Assembly (NCBI GenBank): GCA_023382655.1 | Contig: JAHDWK010000002.1 | Span: forward strand, 478,760 to 542,759 | DNA: 64,000 nt | Direction: 5' to 3' | Source: Anaerolineae bacterium | GTDB lineage: Bacteria > Chloroflexota > Anaerolineae > Promineifilales > Promineifilaceae | Shown: piece by piece, positions 41,613 through 51,041 of the stretch | How positions within the stretch are numbered: position 1 is the first letter of the stretch | How the letters are laid out: each line of letters starts with the position of its first letter | Program-made: the position numbers and the translations under genes | The notes under the pieces: generated by a model | Database searches by the model: none | What the model was told of the DNA's origin: nothing | Seen by the model: only the letters and a program-made list of their open reading frames with translations

Positions 41613-43538
41613 CTACCGTTCTAAATAGGGCAAACCGTTGACGGTAATACGCCAGACGTAAGTGTCTTGATAACCGGCTGTCACCCGCGCCGTCAGCCGC
41701 CCGCCATAAAAGGGCACACAATCGGGGTCATTGGGGTCGCCGGGATTACAATTTTCCGGAGACCCACCGGGAATCGTAATTTTGTAAGAGGGAGTTACCC
41801 ACAGATTGTTGCAATTACCGGGAATACAATTGCGTGTTTGCCCATCTGGGTCGGGCTGGCCTGGCTGCCCAAAGCGCAACTCCCAATCCTCGCGGGCAAT
41901 GGAATCAAAGAAAAAATAAATGGGCGGCTGCGTGTCACCCTGATCAGAGTCGAAGAGAGAGACATTAATGTCCTGGCCCGCCATTTCCGGCCCTACATAA
42001 ACCAGCGGAATATCAATGGCGAAGGGGAAATTGGAGTTGAGGGGCAAGATGCCCGAGGCAAAGATGGCCACGCCTCGGGAACTGTGGGAAGCGGGGTTGT
42101 TTAAGACATAGCGATTGCGTTCATTCACTTGCCCCGGCACGCTGCCGATATAAGATGGCGGCCCGGCCCACAATTCAAACCCATTTTCGGAAGCGCCGCT
42201 GATGGTGGTCACGTCCAGGTTCAGGTAGCGGATGCCGCTGCCCGCTTCCACCACGATGCCGGGCACATGGCCGCTCAAGTCAATTTCAAAACTACCTACC
42301 GTACCGCCAGCGTTGGCCGGTACACCAGGCCCAGGATAATCGGAGCTTTGTTCCGCGCCGGGAGTAACCCACTGCATATCGGTCATGTGATTACCATTAT
42401 CACGTGACCCGTCGCCAACCTGTCCGGTGTAACTGGCCAGGTTGGTTTTGGTGACCGCGCCGCCGGGCTGCTGCTGCCAGTAGTAGAGCTCGTATAAGGT
42501 CTGGGTGTTGCGGCTGGCCGTATAACTGCCGGGTTCACCACACTGACCACTCGTGCCGGTGCCCCGGTTTTCATCCATGCGGATGAACCAGTAAGGATTG
42601 ATTGACGCCAGGGGCAGTGTGCCATTCTGATACAAGGCCAGTTCGCCGGTGCCGACCAGACAGGGGTTTTTACGGTTGTTCGTATTTTGACAGGTGCCGC
42701 TGCCGGTTGCGGGCAGGCCACTATTTTGGGCGGCTTGAGTCCGGGTAAAACTAAATGGCCCACTGGCGTTGACGTTGATCGAATCGGGGTCAAGTATTTC
42801 CACGCGCAGGATGGAAGTACCGGCGCGCTGTTCATAATCTGGCGGCACCATAATGCGGTATTTGTAGCTGTAAAAACCAGGCGCCCAGGGGCTGTTAAGC
42901 GGAGAATAGGCATCGCCGTAGCTGGTGCAAATGTCCGGGCCAAAAATACCCTGGCTGGAGGTGTTGACGATGCCGTTTTCAATGTGGCGGCTGGTATACA
43001 CGTTCGCCAGGGCAAAGACGGCAGCCGTGGCCGACCGGGAGAGGTTGATCGGTTCGTTAAAACCAATCACCTTCAAGAAGAAGGTCTCCACCGGCCAGGT
43101 TCCGGTGATGGCGTAGGAGGTAACACCCAGGCCACTTTGCTCCACACGCAGGTTTTGCGTTTCGTTCAGGGAGAGGGTGACGGAGAGGGGCATGCCGTTG
43201 GCGTTGAGGAACTGGGCCGACTTGGTGCGGGCGTTGCCTTCCAGGATCTGGTTGCCGGTACCACCACCGGGCGACCAGCCGCTCAGCTCGTTGATGCCGG
43301 CCAGAGCCGCCGAGTCAATGGCCGCCTGCAACTGCGACCCCCGGGCGAAGACAAAACCCACGTCCAGGGCAATGCCCATAAAGCCGATGATGCCCACCAG
43401 CGCCAGGGCGATGAGGACGATGCTTTGGCCGGCCTCCCGGTGGGTGGCCCGGCCTGGCGAGCCGCTTTTGGCGGCTGCCAGGCGGTCATTGCCAGGCGTC
43501 TGCAAGTGTGTGAATCTCAAATAACGTTTACTGTTCAT
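41613..43538 (-). CDS. TadG-like surface protein
   Basis: 641 residues. After a basic leader (1-35) comes GQSIVLIALALVGIIGFMG, the hydrophobic prepilin-like segment of the Tad/TadG family, then VDSAALAG-like sequence (AAIDSAALAGINEL). The remainder (about 90-641) is a large extracytoplasmic region rich in Gly, Asn and Ser with several Cys (CGEPGS, CQNTNNRKNPC, CIPGNC). Probably a membrane-anchored surface or pseudopilus-associated protein. Neighbours are two TadE-domain proteins. The Tad secretion ATPase and platform proteins are not in the window. Confidence 0.78.
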   Translation of the reverse strand: MNSKRYLRFTHLQTPGNDRLAAAKSGSPGRATHREAGQSIVLIALALVGIIGFMGIALDVGFVFARGSQLQAAIDSAALAGINELSGWSPGGGTGNQILEGNARTKSAQFLNANGMPLSVTLSLNETQNLRVEQSGLGVTSYAITGTWPVETFFLKVIGFNEPINLSRSATAAVFALANVYTSRHIENGIVNTSSQGIFGPDICTSYGDAYSPLNSPWAPGFYSYKYRIMVPPDYEQRAGTSILRVEILDPDSINVNASGPFSFTRTQAAQNSGLPATGSGTCQNTNNRKNPCLVGTGELALYQNGTLPLASINPYWFIRMDENRGTGTSGQCGEPGSYTASRNTQTLYELYYWQQQPGGAVTKTNLASYTGQVGDGSRDNGNHMTDMQWVTPGAEQSSDYPGPGVPANAGGTVGSFEIDLSGHVPGIVVEAGSGIRYLNLDVTTISGASENGFELWAGPPSYIGSVPGQVNERNRYVLNNPASHSSRGVAIFASGILPLNSNFPFAIDIPLVYVGPEMAGQDINVSLFDSDQGDTQPPIYFFFDSIAREDWELRFGQPGQPDPDGQTRNCIPGNCNNLWVTPSYKITIPGGSPENCNPGDPNDPDCVPFYGGRLTARVTAGYQDTYVWRITVNGLPYLER

Positions 43539-43554
43539 AACATTTTCCTATCTT

Positions 43555-43593
43555 GAAAATGTAGACCGGCTTACGGGTCTGGTCTACGTTTTC
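43555..43593. repeat. Inverted repeat between the TadE-like and TadG-like genes
   Basis: GAAAATGTAGACC and GGTCTACGTTTTC (one mismatch). The same gap (43539-43775) also holds GC-rich inverted segments around GGGGCGGGAC / GTCCCGCCCC (43621-43770) and a minus-strand TATAAT at 43742-43737 that may start the TadG-like gene. Confidence 0.7.
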
Positions 43594-43775
43594 ATCTGAT
43601 GTGGTTCATGTTCTGGCAGGGGCGGGACGGCGCAGCCAGATGTGAGTAGGAAGCTGAGGTCTGGTTGCCGCGCCGTCTCGCCCTCTATGCCGGGTGGGGT
43701 GAGACAGGCGGGGAAAGGTTCTGGGGAATGTGCCCGATTATAACCCGCCTGTCCCGCCCCTACAGAGGTTCGATC

Positions 43776-45068
43776 CTAGGGGCCGGTGGGTACCTGGCCG
43801 CAGGAGTCATCCCAACGAATGAATTCGGCCAGAATGTAAGAACCTTGCCCGCCATTATTGCTGAGTTGGTAGCCCAGCAGCCGGAAGACGGCAAAACCGG
43901 TAATCTGGTAACGTGCATTGCTGCCTGTGCCTGCATATGGTTCGTATACGATCAAACGTAACTGCCGTCCAGCGGTAATGTGTCCCTCCAATACCTCTCG
44001 TACATCATTGGAGACTACGGCGCCTGTGTTGCTCATCACCCAGTCGCCTATGTTCATGGATGTATCCGTGGGATCGTTGTAATCTATATACCCATAAACC
44101 CGGTGCGGGAAAGGAGGATTAGGTGGCTGCTGCCCACCTGTGGCCACCGTGGTATAGTCCGTGCTATTACCTGGCCATGTTAAACTACCCTCCAGGGTGT
44201 TGGCGTCGGCGCTAATGTATTGGTTCCAGACCAGCCAGCCAAAACCTCCCTGGCCGCCGCCATTTTGCACCAGGAAGATGTCCCCTTCGCTCACCACCTC
44301 ACCGTTCTGGCCGAAGCCGCGCAAAGGCACATTGGGCCGGTGATTATAAAAGGTGACATAGGCCGGGGCCGGTTGGGGCCAGAAGTTGGGTGAGTTGGTT
44401 ACAACAGCTTCATACAGCCCCGGCGTGACGGAACGCTCACCTTCATACACGACGATGGGGAAACCAGAGCAGCCGTCGGTGGCGTTGAGGCCAAAACCCA
44501 GCACGCGCATGACGGAAAGGTCGCGCACGGAGGTGATGGTGGCAAATTGGGGCAGGGCGTTTAGTCCCAGGATGGAATCTATGTCATGCAGGGCATAGGT
44601 ACCCACAAACTCGATGTCCGCGGCGATGCCGGCCTGCTGGTTGCCATTTTCGTCTCGTTGCAGCTCCTCCAGCACCATTTCCTGGATCTCCAGTTCGTTG
44701 ACCGTGCTATATTGCTGCGTGTTGGAAATGCCATACACATGGTTGAATTGCCAACTCTCAATGGCGTTGCCGTCTTCGTTCACGGTGCCGCGTACCACCC
44801 AGACATCCCATACTTCCTGGTCGAGTTCCAGGGTTTGGGTGACGGTGTTGAGCAAGACGTTGGTCATGCCTTCGTCCTGGCCGCCGTCAGCGCCAAAACG
44901 GGCGCTGGCCCGGGTGGCGCTGGTGACACGGTTTTGGGTAATGATGATGTTGGATATCTCCACCACCCCGGCCAACATAATGATGAAAATGGGGAAGAAC
45001 AGGGCTACTTCAACCAGACTCTGGCCGCGTTGGCCTGTTTTAGAGGGAAAGATGCGTAAACGTTTCAT
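43776..45068 (-). CDS. TadE-like surface protein
   Basis: 430 residues. N-terminal GQRGQSLVEVALFFPIFIIM (about 13-32) is the TadE prepilin-type segment with the conserved Glu, followed by RVTSATRASARFGADGG. The remaining 350 residues form a large extracellular part with no recognised domain, aromatic and Gly/Asn-rich. This is far longer than classical TadE (about 150-200 residues), so it is a TadE anchor carrying an extra ectodomain. Confidence 0.78.
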   Translation of the reverse strand: MKRLRIFPSKTGQRGQSLVEVALFFPIFIIMLAGVVEISNIIITQNRVTSATRASARFGADGGQDEGMTNVLLNTVTQTLELDQEVWDVWVVRGTVNEDGNAIESWQFNHVYGISNTQQYSTVNELEIQEMVLEELQRDENGNQQAGIAADIEFVGTYALHDIDSILGLNALPQFATITSVRDLSVMRVLGFGLNATDGCSGFPIVVYEGERSVTPGLYEAVVTNSPNFWPQPAPAYVTFYNHRPNVPLRGFGQNGEVVSEGDIFLVQNGGGQGGFGWLVWNQYISADANTLEGSLTWPGNSTDYTTVATGGQQPPNPPFPHRVYGYIDYNDPTDTSMNIGDWVMSNTGAVVSNDVREVLEGHITAGRQLRLIVYEPYAGTGSNARYQITGFAVFRLLGYQLSNNGGQGSYILAEFIRWDDSCGQVPTGP

Positions 45069-45097
45069 GATTGATTACCTCACTTGTGGTTACAAAC

Positions 45098-45778
45098 TTA
45101 CGGTACGGTGATATTTTCTAAAATTTCGCCATTGGTGGCGTCAATTCGCATTTTCAGGCCACGGCCGTGTTGAGGCGCGATCAGGTTGAGTTGCCATTCC
45201 ATACGGCCGTTTGCCTCACTATCATCCATCGTCAACATCATCGTTAACGACGATACACCCGTCTCGGCCACAAACTGGCTGCCGCCTGCTTCCAGCAGCC
45301 TGGTGATAGCCTGGTCACTGTCCAGATTCCAACCGGTGGCGTTCAACAAGGCCGCGGTCTGTTGGTGCGGTCCCTGGGACACAATGCGGGCCGCCTCTTC
45401 CACCACCGAAATGACGGCGATTTCCTGGGCAGTTGGCGAGTAGAAAGTAAATCCCCAGGTGGTTTTGCCATCGCGGAGTTCTTGCGCGTTAGCCAGTTGC
45501 GGCCAGGTGGCCTGCACATTCAGCAAGCGGGCATCTGACTGCCAGGCGGCGGCGGCGCCCTGGGCGCGGGCGTAAGCGATGAGCGCCGTCTCCCCGGTAT
45601 AGACGGAAGTGGGGGCCACCACAGCCGCCTGCCGGGCAATGACGGTACCGGTGTTGGCGGCCGGCCCGGCCAGGTTAACAGTGGTCTCTGGCCGGAGCCA
45701 AAAGATCAGTGATAGGGCCGCCACTACTACCAGCAGCAGTACCAAAACAATTCCTAAAATCCATTCCAGACGATTCAT
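45098..45778 (-). CDS. Single-span membrane protein with PepSY-like C-terminus
   Basis: ATG 45778 (MNRLEWILG) is preferred because the longer frame begins in a repeat hairpin. The 226-residue protein has one N-terminal transmembrane helix (about 5-27). An extracytoplasmic domain ends in MRIDATNGEILENITVP, resembling the last strand of PepSY domains. PepSY domains often inhibit peptidases. Located inside the surface-protein operon, so it may help export or protect those proteins (inference). Not recognised at family level. Confidence 0.6.
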   Translation of the reverse strand: MNRLEWILGIVLVLLLVVVAALSLIFWLRPETTVNLAGPAANTGTVIARQAAVVAPTSVYTGETALIAYARAQGAAAAWQSDARLLNVQATWPQLANAQELRDGKTTWGFTFYSPTAQEIAVISVVEEAARIVSQGPHQQTAALLNATGWNLDSDQAITRLLEAGGSQFVAETGVSSLTMMLTMDDSEANGRMEWQLNLIAPQHGRGLKMRIDATNGEILENITVP

Positions 45779-45785
45779 ATAGATA

Positions 45786-45830
45786 GGAAGTAATTGGGTA
45801 ATGACTCCATTACGCAATTACGATTTACGA
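45786..45830. repeat. Tandem-repeat hairpin (GTAATTG units)
   Basis: GTAATTGG and GTAATGAC units are followed by inverted ATTACGCAATTACG; same type as the copy at 27156. It covers the stop of the next upstream gene. Confidence 0.75.
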
Positions 45831-47131
45831 ATAATAGGCAAGTAAAGGGCCGGGTCATTACGCACAAACCAGACGGTGCGCCCGCCCGTGCCCGTCACTT
45901 TTTCATACACCATATGAAGGAACCAGTTATTTTGTACCACCATCTGGGGGTTGATAGCCGCTTCGTTGGCGGGTGTAACCACATCACGTGGGCCGGCGCC
46001 CCAATTACTGCAACTGTTGACGCCAAAAATTTGCTCGTTTGTTAAATTGGGCGGGACGCCGTGAAAGTAGATGAAGGTACAGCCGCCCAGGCGCGTCAGC
46101 GTAGATTTAACACTATAGGGATTGATACTTCTTTCTTTCAGGGCCGCGCCAGATATCGGGTTGGATGTGGATTGCCAGTTGGCGATATCGGTGCAGCCAG
46201 AGACACAGCGTAGATGATGCACATATTGCTGGTCGGGGTCATTGTCAATCCAATTGGTAAAGGAAACATGAACGGCCGTGCCATCCAGAACGATCTGCGG
46301 TGTCCACGCCTGTTGGGCGCTGCTGACATCGGAGATGGGGATGGGGGTAGTCCAGTTGACGGTATTGCCCGACACAGTTCCTTGTGTGTACATGATATGC
46401 TGCGGGAAAGGGGGAATGCCTCGTTGCCACACCAGGTGAACACGGCCGTTGGCGTCGATGACTATATCCGGTTTCAATGATACATTGAATTGTTCAGATA
46501 CAAGATTGTTCGCTGACCAGGATACGCCGCCATTGGTGGAAAAATTATAATAGATCTCCAGCAATCCAGCGCCTACATTATCTTCTGCCCAGACCACAAA
46601 AACGCGGCCGCCGCGGGCAGCAATGGCTGGCGTCGTAATGAGCTGCGGGTCTTGAACCGTAGAGAATGGCGGTGGCGAAGCCGGCCAGCTAGTTTCGCGG
46701 GCATAGTAAATGTTTAGGATATTAGGGTCCCCGGCCGACAGATCGGTCCAGATCGCATGGCCTACGTTATTATCATCCAAAGTCACGTCCAGAAACGTGA
46801 TTTCAGCCGATCCATCTGGGGAAATGGCGGCGGCGTTGGCCCAGGTACTGCCGTTGTTGGTGGACTTACGAAAGTAGGGGGCCGTATCTTCAGCACTGGC
46901 GGTCATCTGGCGAAGATAAGCCACCAGGACGGTACGGCCGTCCGACCCCACTTCAATTACCGGCAACTTGCCGCCGAAGCCTGAGGTCAGTTGTACCGGC
47001 GTGCGCCACTTTGGCGTGCCTGCCAGCACTTCCGCCGGCGCTTCCGGTGTTGCCAGCGCCGGCGCGGCTATCACCAGTCCCACCAGAACGGCAATGACGA
47101 ATAAAAAAACAAGTGGACGTTTGTTTATCAT
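45818..47131 (-). CDS. Secreted sialidase-like beta-propeller protein
   Basis: 437 residues with a signal peptide (hydrophobic about 7-24, ending PALATPEAP). Repeated BNR/Asp-box-like blades follow (STNNGSTWANAA, STNGGVSWSANN, with VVWAEDN and HLVWQRG strands). Propellers of this type bind or cleave glycans; no catalytic sialidase residues can be confirmed here. ATG 47131 overlaps the stop of the preceding TadE-like gene by four bases (ATGA), so they are coupled. Confidence 0.72.
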   Translation of the reverse strand: MINKRPLVFLFVIAVLVGLVIAAPALATPEAPAEVLAGTPKWRTPVQLTSGFGGKLPVIEVGSDGRTVLVAYLRQMTASAEDTAPYFRKSTNNGSTWANAAAISPDGSAEITFLDVTLDDNNVGHAIWTDLSAGDPNILNIYYARETSWPASPPPFSTVQDPQLITTPAIAARGGRVFVVWAEDNVGAGLLEIYYNFSTNGGVSWSANNLVSEQFNVSLKPDIVIDANGRVHLVWQRGIPPFPQHIMYTQGTVSGNTVNWTTPIPISDVSSAQQAWTPQIVLDGTAVHVSFTNWIDNDPDQQYVHHLRCVSGCTDIANWQSTSNPISGAALKERSINPYSVKSTLTRLGGCTFIYFHGVPPNLTNEQIFGVNSCSNWGAGPRDVVTPANEAAINPQMVVQNNWFLHMVYEKVTGTGGRTVWFVRNDPALYLPIIRKS

Positions 47132-49209
47132 GTGCAAGGCCCTTTGAACATGACCAGAATGACCATCAGGCTGGGTGGCGTAATGCCATTGCGGAAACCA
47201 AACCAGGTTTCGCCATCAATGGTAATACAGCCGGTGACGGTGTACGTGGTGCCAGTGGGCACCCCATTAAAGGCGAAGTAGCCAAATTCGTCGGTGATCT
47301 GCGTAGAAATTGTTTGCCCATTTGCTTCGTCAATGAGCTGCATAAAGGTACGGAATCGGGGAATCAAATCATCTTCAAAGGTGTAAGCCGCGCCAGCGAT
47401 GGTGTTGTCGCCGCCCGGTGTGGGTGACGGGGTCGGCGTAGCAGCGGGTGTCACCATGACCCACCTGGCGTCGGTAATGTTGTTGGTCTCATCTGTTTCG
47501 TTAATTTGTTCCAGTGAATCGGCAAAACCATAGACCGCTTGCGGTGTGGGGGTTATCAGGGGATTAGGAAAACCCAGGTAGGCCGTAATTGTCACCATCC
47601 GACTCTCACCAGCACCCAGGAAGCTAATAGATGAGTAACCATCACTTTCCTCAATGGGAATGGTCGTACTCAAGACCGACGCGGGATCAGGATCCAGGTA
47701 AATATCCACAAAGAACTGAGAATTGATGTTTACACCACCAGCATTGGTGATCGGCACACGGAACTGTACCGGTTGGTAAGCAACGATGGGGGGCGTGCTG
47801 ATCATTTCCGGCGGGCCATAGACCAGCAGGTCTGGCGGACTAGGCGTATTGGTGGGGGTAGCCGTCGGTACCGGCGTCTGGTTGCCACAGGGCAGGATAA
47901 ATTGGGTGGTATAGGTGCCAGAGTTGGCGCCACCTACGGCCGTGACCTCATACGTGGCCGGCGTCTGGGGCAAACTGCGCGTGACCTGGTGAGAGAAAGT
48001 GCCGGCGTGTTGATTTGCCCCCCAGAACGCTATCTGTACACCATTCCAATTCAGCGTCAACGAGCGGTTCGGCAGCCAGTTGACGAAGAAGACGGTAAAG
48101 GTGACATCACCAGGGTTAGAGGCTGGCCAACCACAGGTGGGCAGCAAATAGATATAACGACCCAACGGCGTGGCCGATGGCAGCGGCGTCAGCGTCGGTG
48201 ATGGCGTGGGGGATGGTATCAGGGTCAGGGTAGGTGATGGGGTGAGCGTGGGCGGTGTGCCCAGGACGATAGTGGCGTCCACCGTACCATCGGTGATGTT
48301 TTGGGCCAACAACACATGCCCAAGAATCAGCTCCACCGTGGGCACGGAAATGACGGCAAAACCGGGGCACAGGTGCCCGTCAAAGGCTTGCAGAAGGCCG
48401 GAACCAATGAGTTGGCCGCCTTCTGTCTGGTCGCGAATCTCCACGGTGCTATCCACCGCGCCGGTGATCAACACCGCAGTGTGGGTGTCCAAAACAGGAC
48501 TCTCAAACCTGACATTGCAAGGTAGGGGAGTGGGGGTGTCGGTGGGTGGCGCTGGCGTCGGTGTATCAGTGGGTGGGGCCGGCGTAGGCGTGGGACCGGG
48601 GGTGGGGATCGGCGGCTGGTCAGGTGGCAGGGCCGAACCGGTGGTGCTGCTGAGCTGCCCAAACGATTCATTGAGCAGCGTTTCCTGGCCGAAGACGGGC
48701 AGGGAAGGCAGGATGGGGCTGAAGAAGGGGGTGATGATGGGCACGCGGTAGGTGGCACGCACGATGACATGGTTTTTAGGTACACCGGCGAAGTCATATT
48801 GCAATACACCATATTCATCCACGCCCCATACTTCAATGTTGTAGTAATTGTCATCCTCGTACGCGGTGGTGCTTTCATCCAGTGGCAAACCGCTTAACGC
48901 CTGGTGGGCCTCAGCAATCACGGAAGCCAGGCGTAAATCGTCGCACACATTACGGCCGTCAGGCCCTGGTTGAAGGAATTTATCAGCGCCAAAGTCCACG
49001 GCGCAGTCTGGCCCTTCCCAACTACCGGTGACGGCGTAGCGCGCGCCGATGCGGGCGGCATTCTGCACCGTGTTCCAGGCCCATAAAATGCGGGCGCTTT
49101 CGATGATCAGGAAAATCATCATGAGGACAGCGCCAATGACCAGGGCAAATTCGACGAGCGCCTGGCCGCGTGAATGATGGAGTTTATGTTTGAAATGATT
49201 CATATTCAT
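47128..49209 (-). CDS. TadE-domain protein with CARDB-like and SdrD-B-like modules
   Basis: 693 residues. The TadE segment (GQALVEFALVIGAVLMMIFLIIE, about 14-36) is followed by SARILWAWNTVQNAARIGARYA, as in pilin-like TadE. Beyond 200 there are Pro/Thr repeats of the PTPAPPTDT type, an Ig-like domain, further Pro/Thr linkers, and a CARDB-like adhesion module (about 475-600). A C-terminal SdrD-B-like domain (about 610-685, EFGYFAFNGVPTGTTYTVTG) completes it. First gene of a five-gene operon; likely a long surface adhesin on a pilin-type anchor. Confidence 0.8.
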   Translation of the reverse strand: MNMNHFKHKLHHSRGQALVEFALVIGAVLMMIFLIIESARILWAWNTVQNAARIGARYAVTGSWEGPDCAVDFGADKFLQPGPDGRNVCDDLRLASVIAEAHQALSGLPLDESTTAYEDDNYYNIEVWGVDEYGVLQYDFAGVPKNHVIVRATYRVPIITPFFSPILPSLPVFGQETLLNESFGQLSSTTGSALPPDQPPIPTPGPTPTPAPPTDTPTPAPPTDTPTPLPCNVRFESPVLDTHTAVLITGAVDSTVEIRDQTEGGQLIGSGLLQAFDGHLCPGFAVISVPTVELILGHVLLAQNITDGTVDATIVLGTPPTLTPSPTLTLIPSPTPSPTLTPLPSATPLGRYIYLLPTCGWPASNPGDVTFTVFFVNWLPNRSLTLNWNGVQIAFWGANQHAGTFSHQVTRSLPQTPATYEVTAVGGANSGTYTTQFILPCGNQTPVPTATPTNTPSPPDLLVYGPPEMISTPPIVAYQPVQFRVPITNAGGVNINSQFFVDIYLDPDPASVLSTTIPIEESDGYSSISFLGAGESRMVTITAYLGFPNPLITPTPQAVYGFADSLEQINETDETNNITDARWVMVTPAATPTPSPTPGGDNTIAGAAYTFEDDLIPRFRTFMQLIDEANGQTISTQITDEFGYFAFNGVPTGTTYTVTGCITIDGETWFGFRNGITPPSLMVILVMFKGPCT

Positions 49210-49327
49210 TTAACTCTGCTCCAGGAAATGGTGAAAAAGTAAGTTTCCGGGAACGTGACGATAATGTATACTCTTTTTAGGTTCAACCAATACTTCACCT
49301 CTGAATCATAGTGAAGAGATGCCAATT

Positions 49328-49349
49328 AAGCGTTGATCAAGCGTTGATC
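49328..49349 (+). promoter_or_regulatory. Perfect 11-bp direct repeat (SARP-type operator)
   Basis: AAGCGTTGATC occurs twice in direct succession 37 bases before the SARP gene. SARP regulators bind direct repeats with 11-bp period near the -35 region. The rest of the divergent gap 49210-49385 shows no further clear element. Confidence 0.6.
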
Positions 49350-49385
49350 GGTGGTTATTCTGAGCTATTTTGGCAATAGTGGCAC

Positions 49386-51041
49386 ATGACAAAGGTACTA
49401 AAGCTCTCGTTATTAGGCCCCCTGGAACTGGCATTTGATGATATTCCCATAACGGACCTGGCGTCGGCCAAGGCGCAGGCATTGTTGTGTTATCTGGCGA
49501 TGAACGGCCGTGCCCACTCCCGCCAGACGTTAGCCGGGCTGCTGTGGGGGGACTCGCCCGAAGCAGACGCCCGGCGCAATTTGCGCGGGGTGGTTATGAA
49601 ACTGCGCGAACGGTTTGACCCGTATTTGTTGGTCAATTTTCAAACCGTCGCTTTTAACGGGGAGTCAACTTACTGGCTGGATGTGGCCCAATTCCGCGCC
49701 GGGACGCGGGCGCACGAACTGGAGCAGCTACGCCACTGCGTGGCCCTTTACCGGGGTGAATTTTTGGAAGATTTGTTTGTACGCCAGGCGCCGGAATTTG
49801 AAACATGGTTACAGCAACAACGCGCGCAACTGCATCAGCAGGCGATAGCCGTGCACACGTTATTGGCGAATGTGCTCCGTGAACAGGGGGAATGGGAAGA
49901 AGGGTTGGCAGTGGCGCGCCGCCTGGTGGCGCTGGACAGCACGCGAGAATTTAGCCAGCAATTGCTGATGCAATTGCTGGTGCAGAGTGGGCAGCGGGCG
50001 GCGGCGCTAACCCAGTTTGAGCAGTACCGGGCGCAGTTGCGGGCGGAATTGGGGGTGGAGGTGTCGGCGGAAACGGCCGTACTCGCCGAACAGATTCGCC
50101 ATGGGCAACTTGACAAGATGACGGGGTGGCACGGTGACAAAGTGACATCTTCGCGCCCCGTCACCCCGTCACCCAGTCACCCAGTCACCCGGTCACCGTT
50201 TATTGCCGGCCCGCCCATCACGCAGCCGGCGCGTTTTTTTGGTCGGGAACGGGAGGTGAAGCGGTTGTTTAATTTGTGGCGGCAACGGCCGTTGCAAAAC
50301 GCGGCCATCATTGGTCCCCGGCGCAGCGGGAAGACCTCGCTGCTGCATTATTTGCGCATGATCACAGGCACGCCGCCGGAATTGTTACGGCCGTCGCAAG
50401 AACATACCTGGCTGCCCCACCCGGCTGCCTTTCGCTGGGTGTTTGTGGATTTTCAGGATGCCCGCCTGGGCCGGGTGGCTACCCTGCTGCGCCACTTACT
50501 GGCAGAAATGTCCCTGCCTGTGCCCGAAGACTGCCGGCTAGAGTATTTTTTGGATAGGGTGAGTGGACAATTGCAGAATCCTACCGTCATCCTCTTTGAC
50601 GAAATTGGCGTGGCCATGGAGCGTTACCCGGAACTGGACGACGCCTTTTGGGAAAGTCTGCGCTCCCTGGCTACGAACCAGGTGGACGGTAATCTGGCTT
50701 TTGTTTTGTCCAGCCACGAACCGCCCGATGCACTGGCGCGCCATCGCGGTTTGGGGTCGCCATTTTTTAATATTTTTGGCTATACGGCCGTGCTTGGCCC
50801 TCTCTCAGAATCGGCAGCGCGTGAACTCATGGCGGCTTCCCCTCTGCCTATTCCTGAGGCTGACGCTGATTGGATGTTGGAAATAAGTGGTCGGTGGCCC
50901 ATGCCCCTGCAAATCCTCTGCCGTGAACGGCTGTTGGCGCTGGAAGAGGGTGAAACGGGGGATGAATGGCGGGAAGATGCACTGCGGCAAGTAGCTCCCT
51001 TTGTGGGGCAAACTGCCAGTTCGCCCCACAAAGGTATGTAG
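49386..51041 (+). CDS. SARP-type transcription activator fused to an AAA/STAND-like ATPase
   Basis: 551 residues. Winged-helix DNA-binding domain (about 1-100; LGPLELAFDD, LLWGDSPEADARRNLRGVV) and bacterial transcriptional activation domain (about 105-240) as in SARP regulators. An unusual linker (243-271) is coded by an 8-bp tandem-repeat hairpin. An ATPase domain follows with Walker A GPRRSGKTS (about 311-319) and Walker B VILFDEIG. The linker has replaced whatever normally joins the two halves. It abuts the next ATPase gene with no gap. The tandem AAGCGTTGATC upstream suggests autoregulation. Confidence 0.85.
   Translation: MTKVLKLSLLGPLELAFDDIPITDLASAKAQALLCYLAMNGRAHSRQTLAGLLWGDSPEADARRNLRGVVMKLRERFDPYLLVNFQTVAFNGESTYWLDVAQFRAGTRAHELEQLRHCVALYRGEFLEDLFVRQAPEFETWLQQQRAQLHQQAIAVHTLLANVLREQGEWEEGLAVARRLVALDSTREFSQQLLMQLLVQSGQRAAALTQFEQYRAQLRAELGVEVSAETAVLAEQIRHGQLDKMTGWHGDKVTSSRPVTPSPSHPVTRSPFIAGPPITQPARFFGREREVKRLFNLWRQRPLQNAAIIGPRRSGKTSLLHYLRMITGTPPELLRPSQEHTWLPHPAAFRWVFVDFQDARLGRVATLLRHLLAEMSLPVPEDCRLEYFLDRVSGQLQNPTVILFDEIGVAMERYPELDDAFWESLRSLATNQVDGNLAFVLSSHEPPDALARHRGLGSPFFNIFGYTAVLGPLSESAARELMAASPLPIPEADADWMLEISGRWPMPLQILCRERLLALEEGETGDEWREDALRQVAPFVGQTASSPHKGM
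50112..50198. repeat. Octamer tandem-repeat hairpin inside the SARP-ATPase gene
   Basis: Octamers of the form GACNNNNT are followed by inverted CCGTCACC, CAGTCACC and CGGTCACC units. It is 87 bp long (29 codons, in frame) and encodes a Thr/Ser/Pro-rich linker. Related octamers occur in intergenic positions at 59754 and 61583. Confidence 0.88.

Noticed and set aside
42687..43556. Plus-strand open frame of 289 codons opposite the TadG-like gene
   Set aside because: It mirrors the coding strand; Gly/Val/Asp-rich sequence without motif, ribosome site or promoter.
41613..49209. Complete Tad pilus locus
   Set aside because: Only TadE/TadG-type anchors are present; no ATPase, platform, secretin or prepilin peptidase gene is visible.
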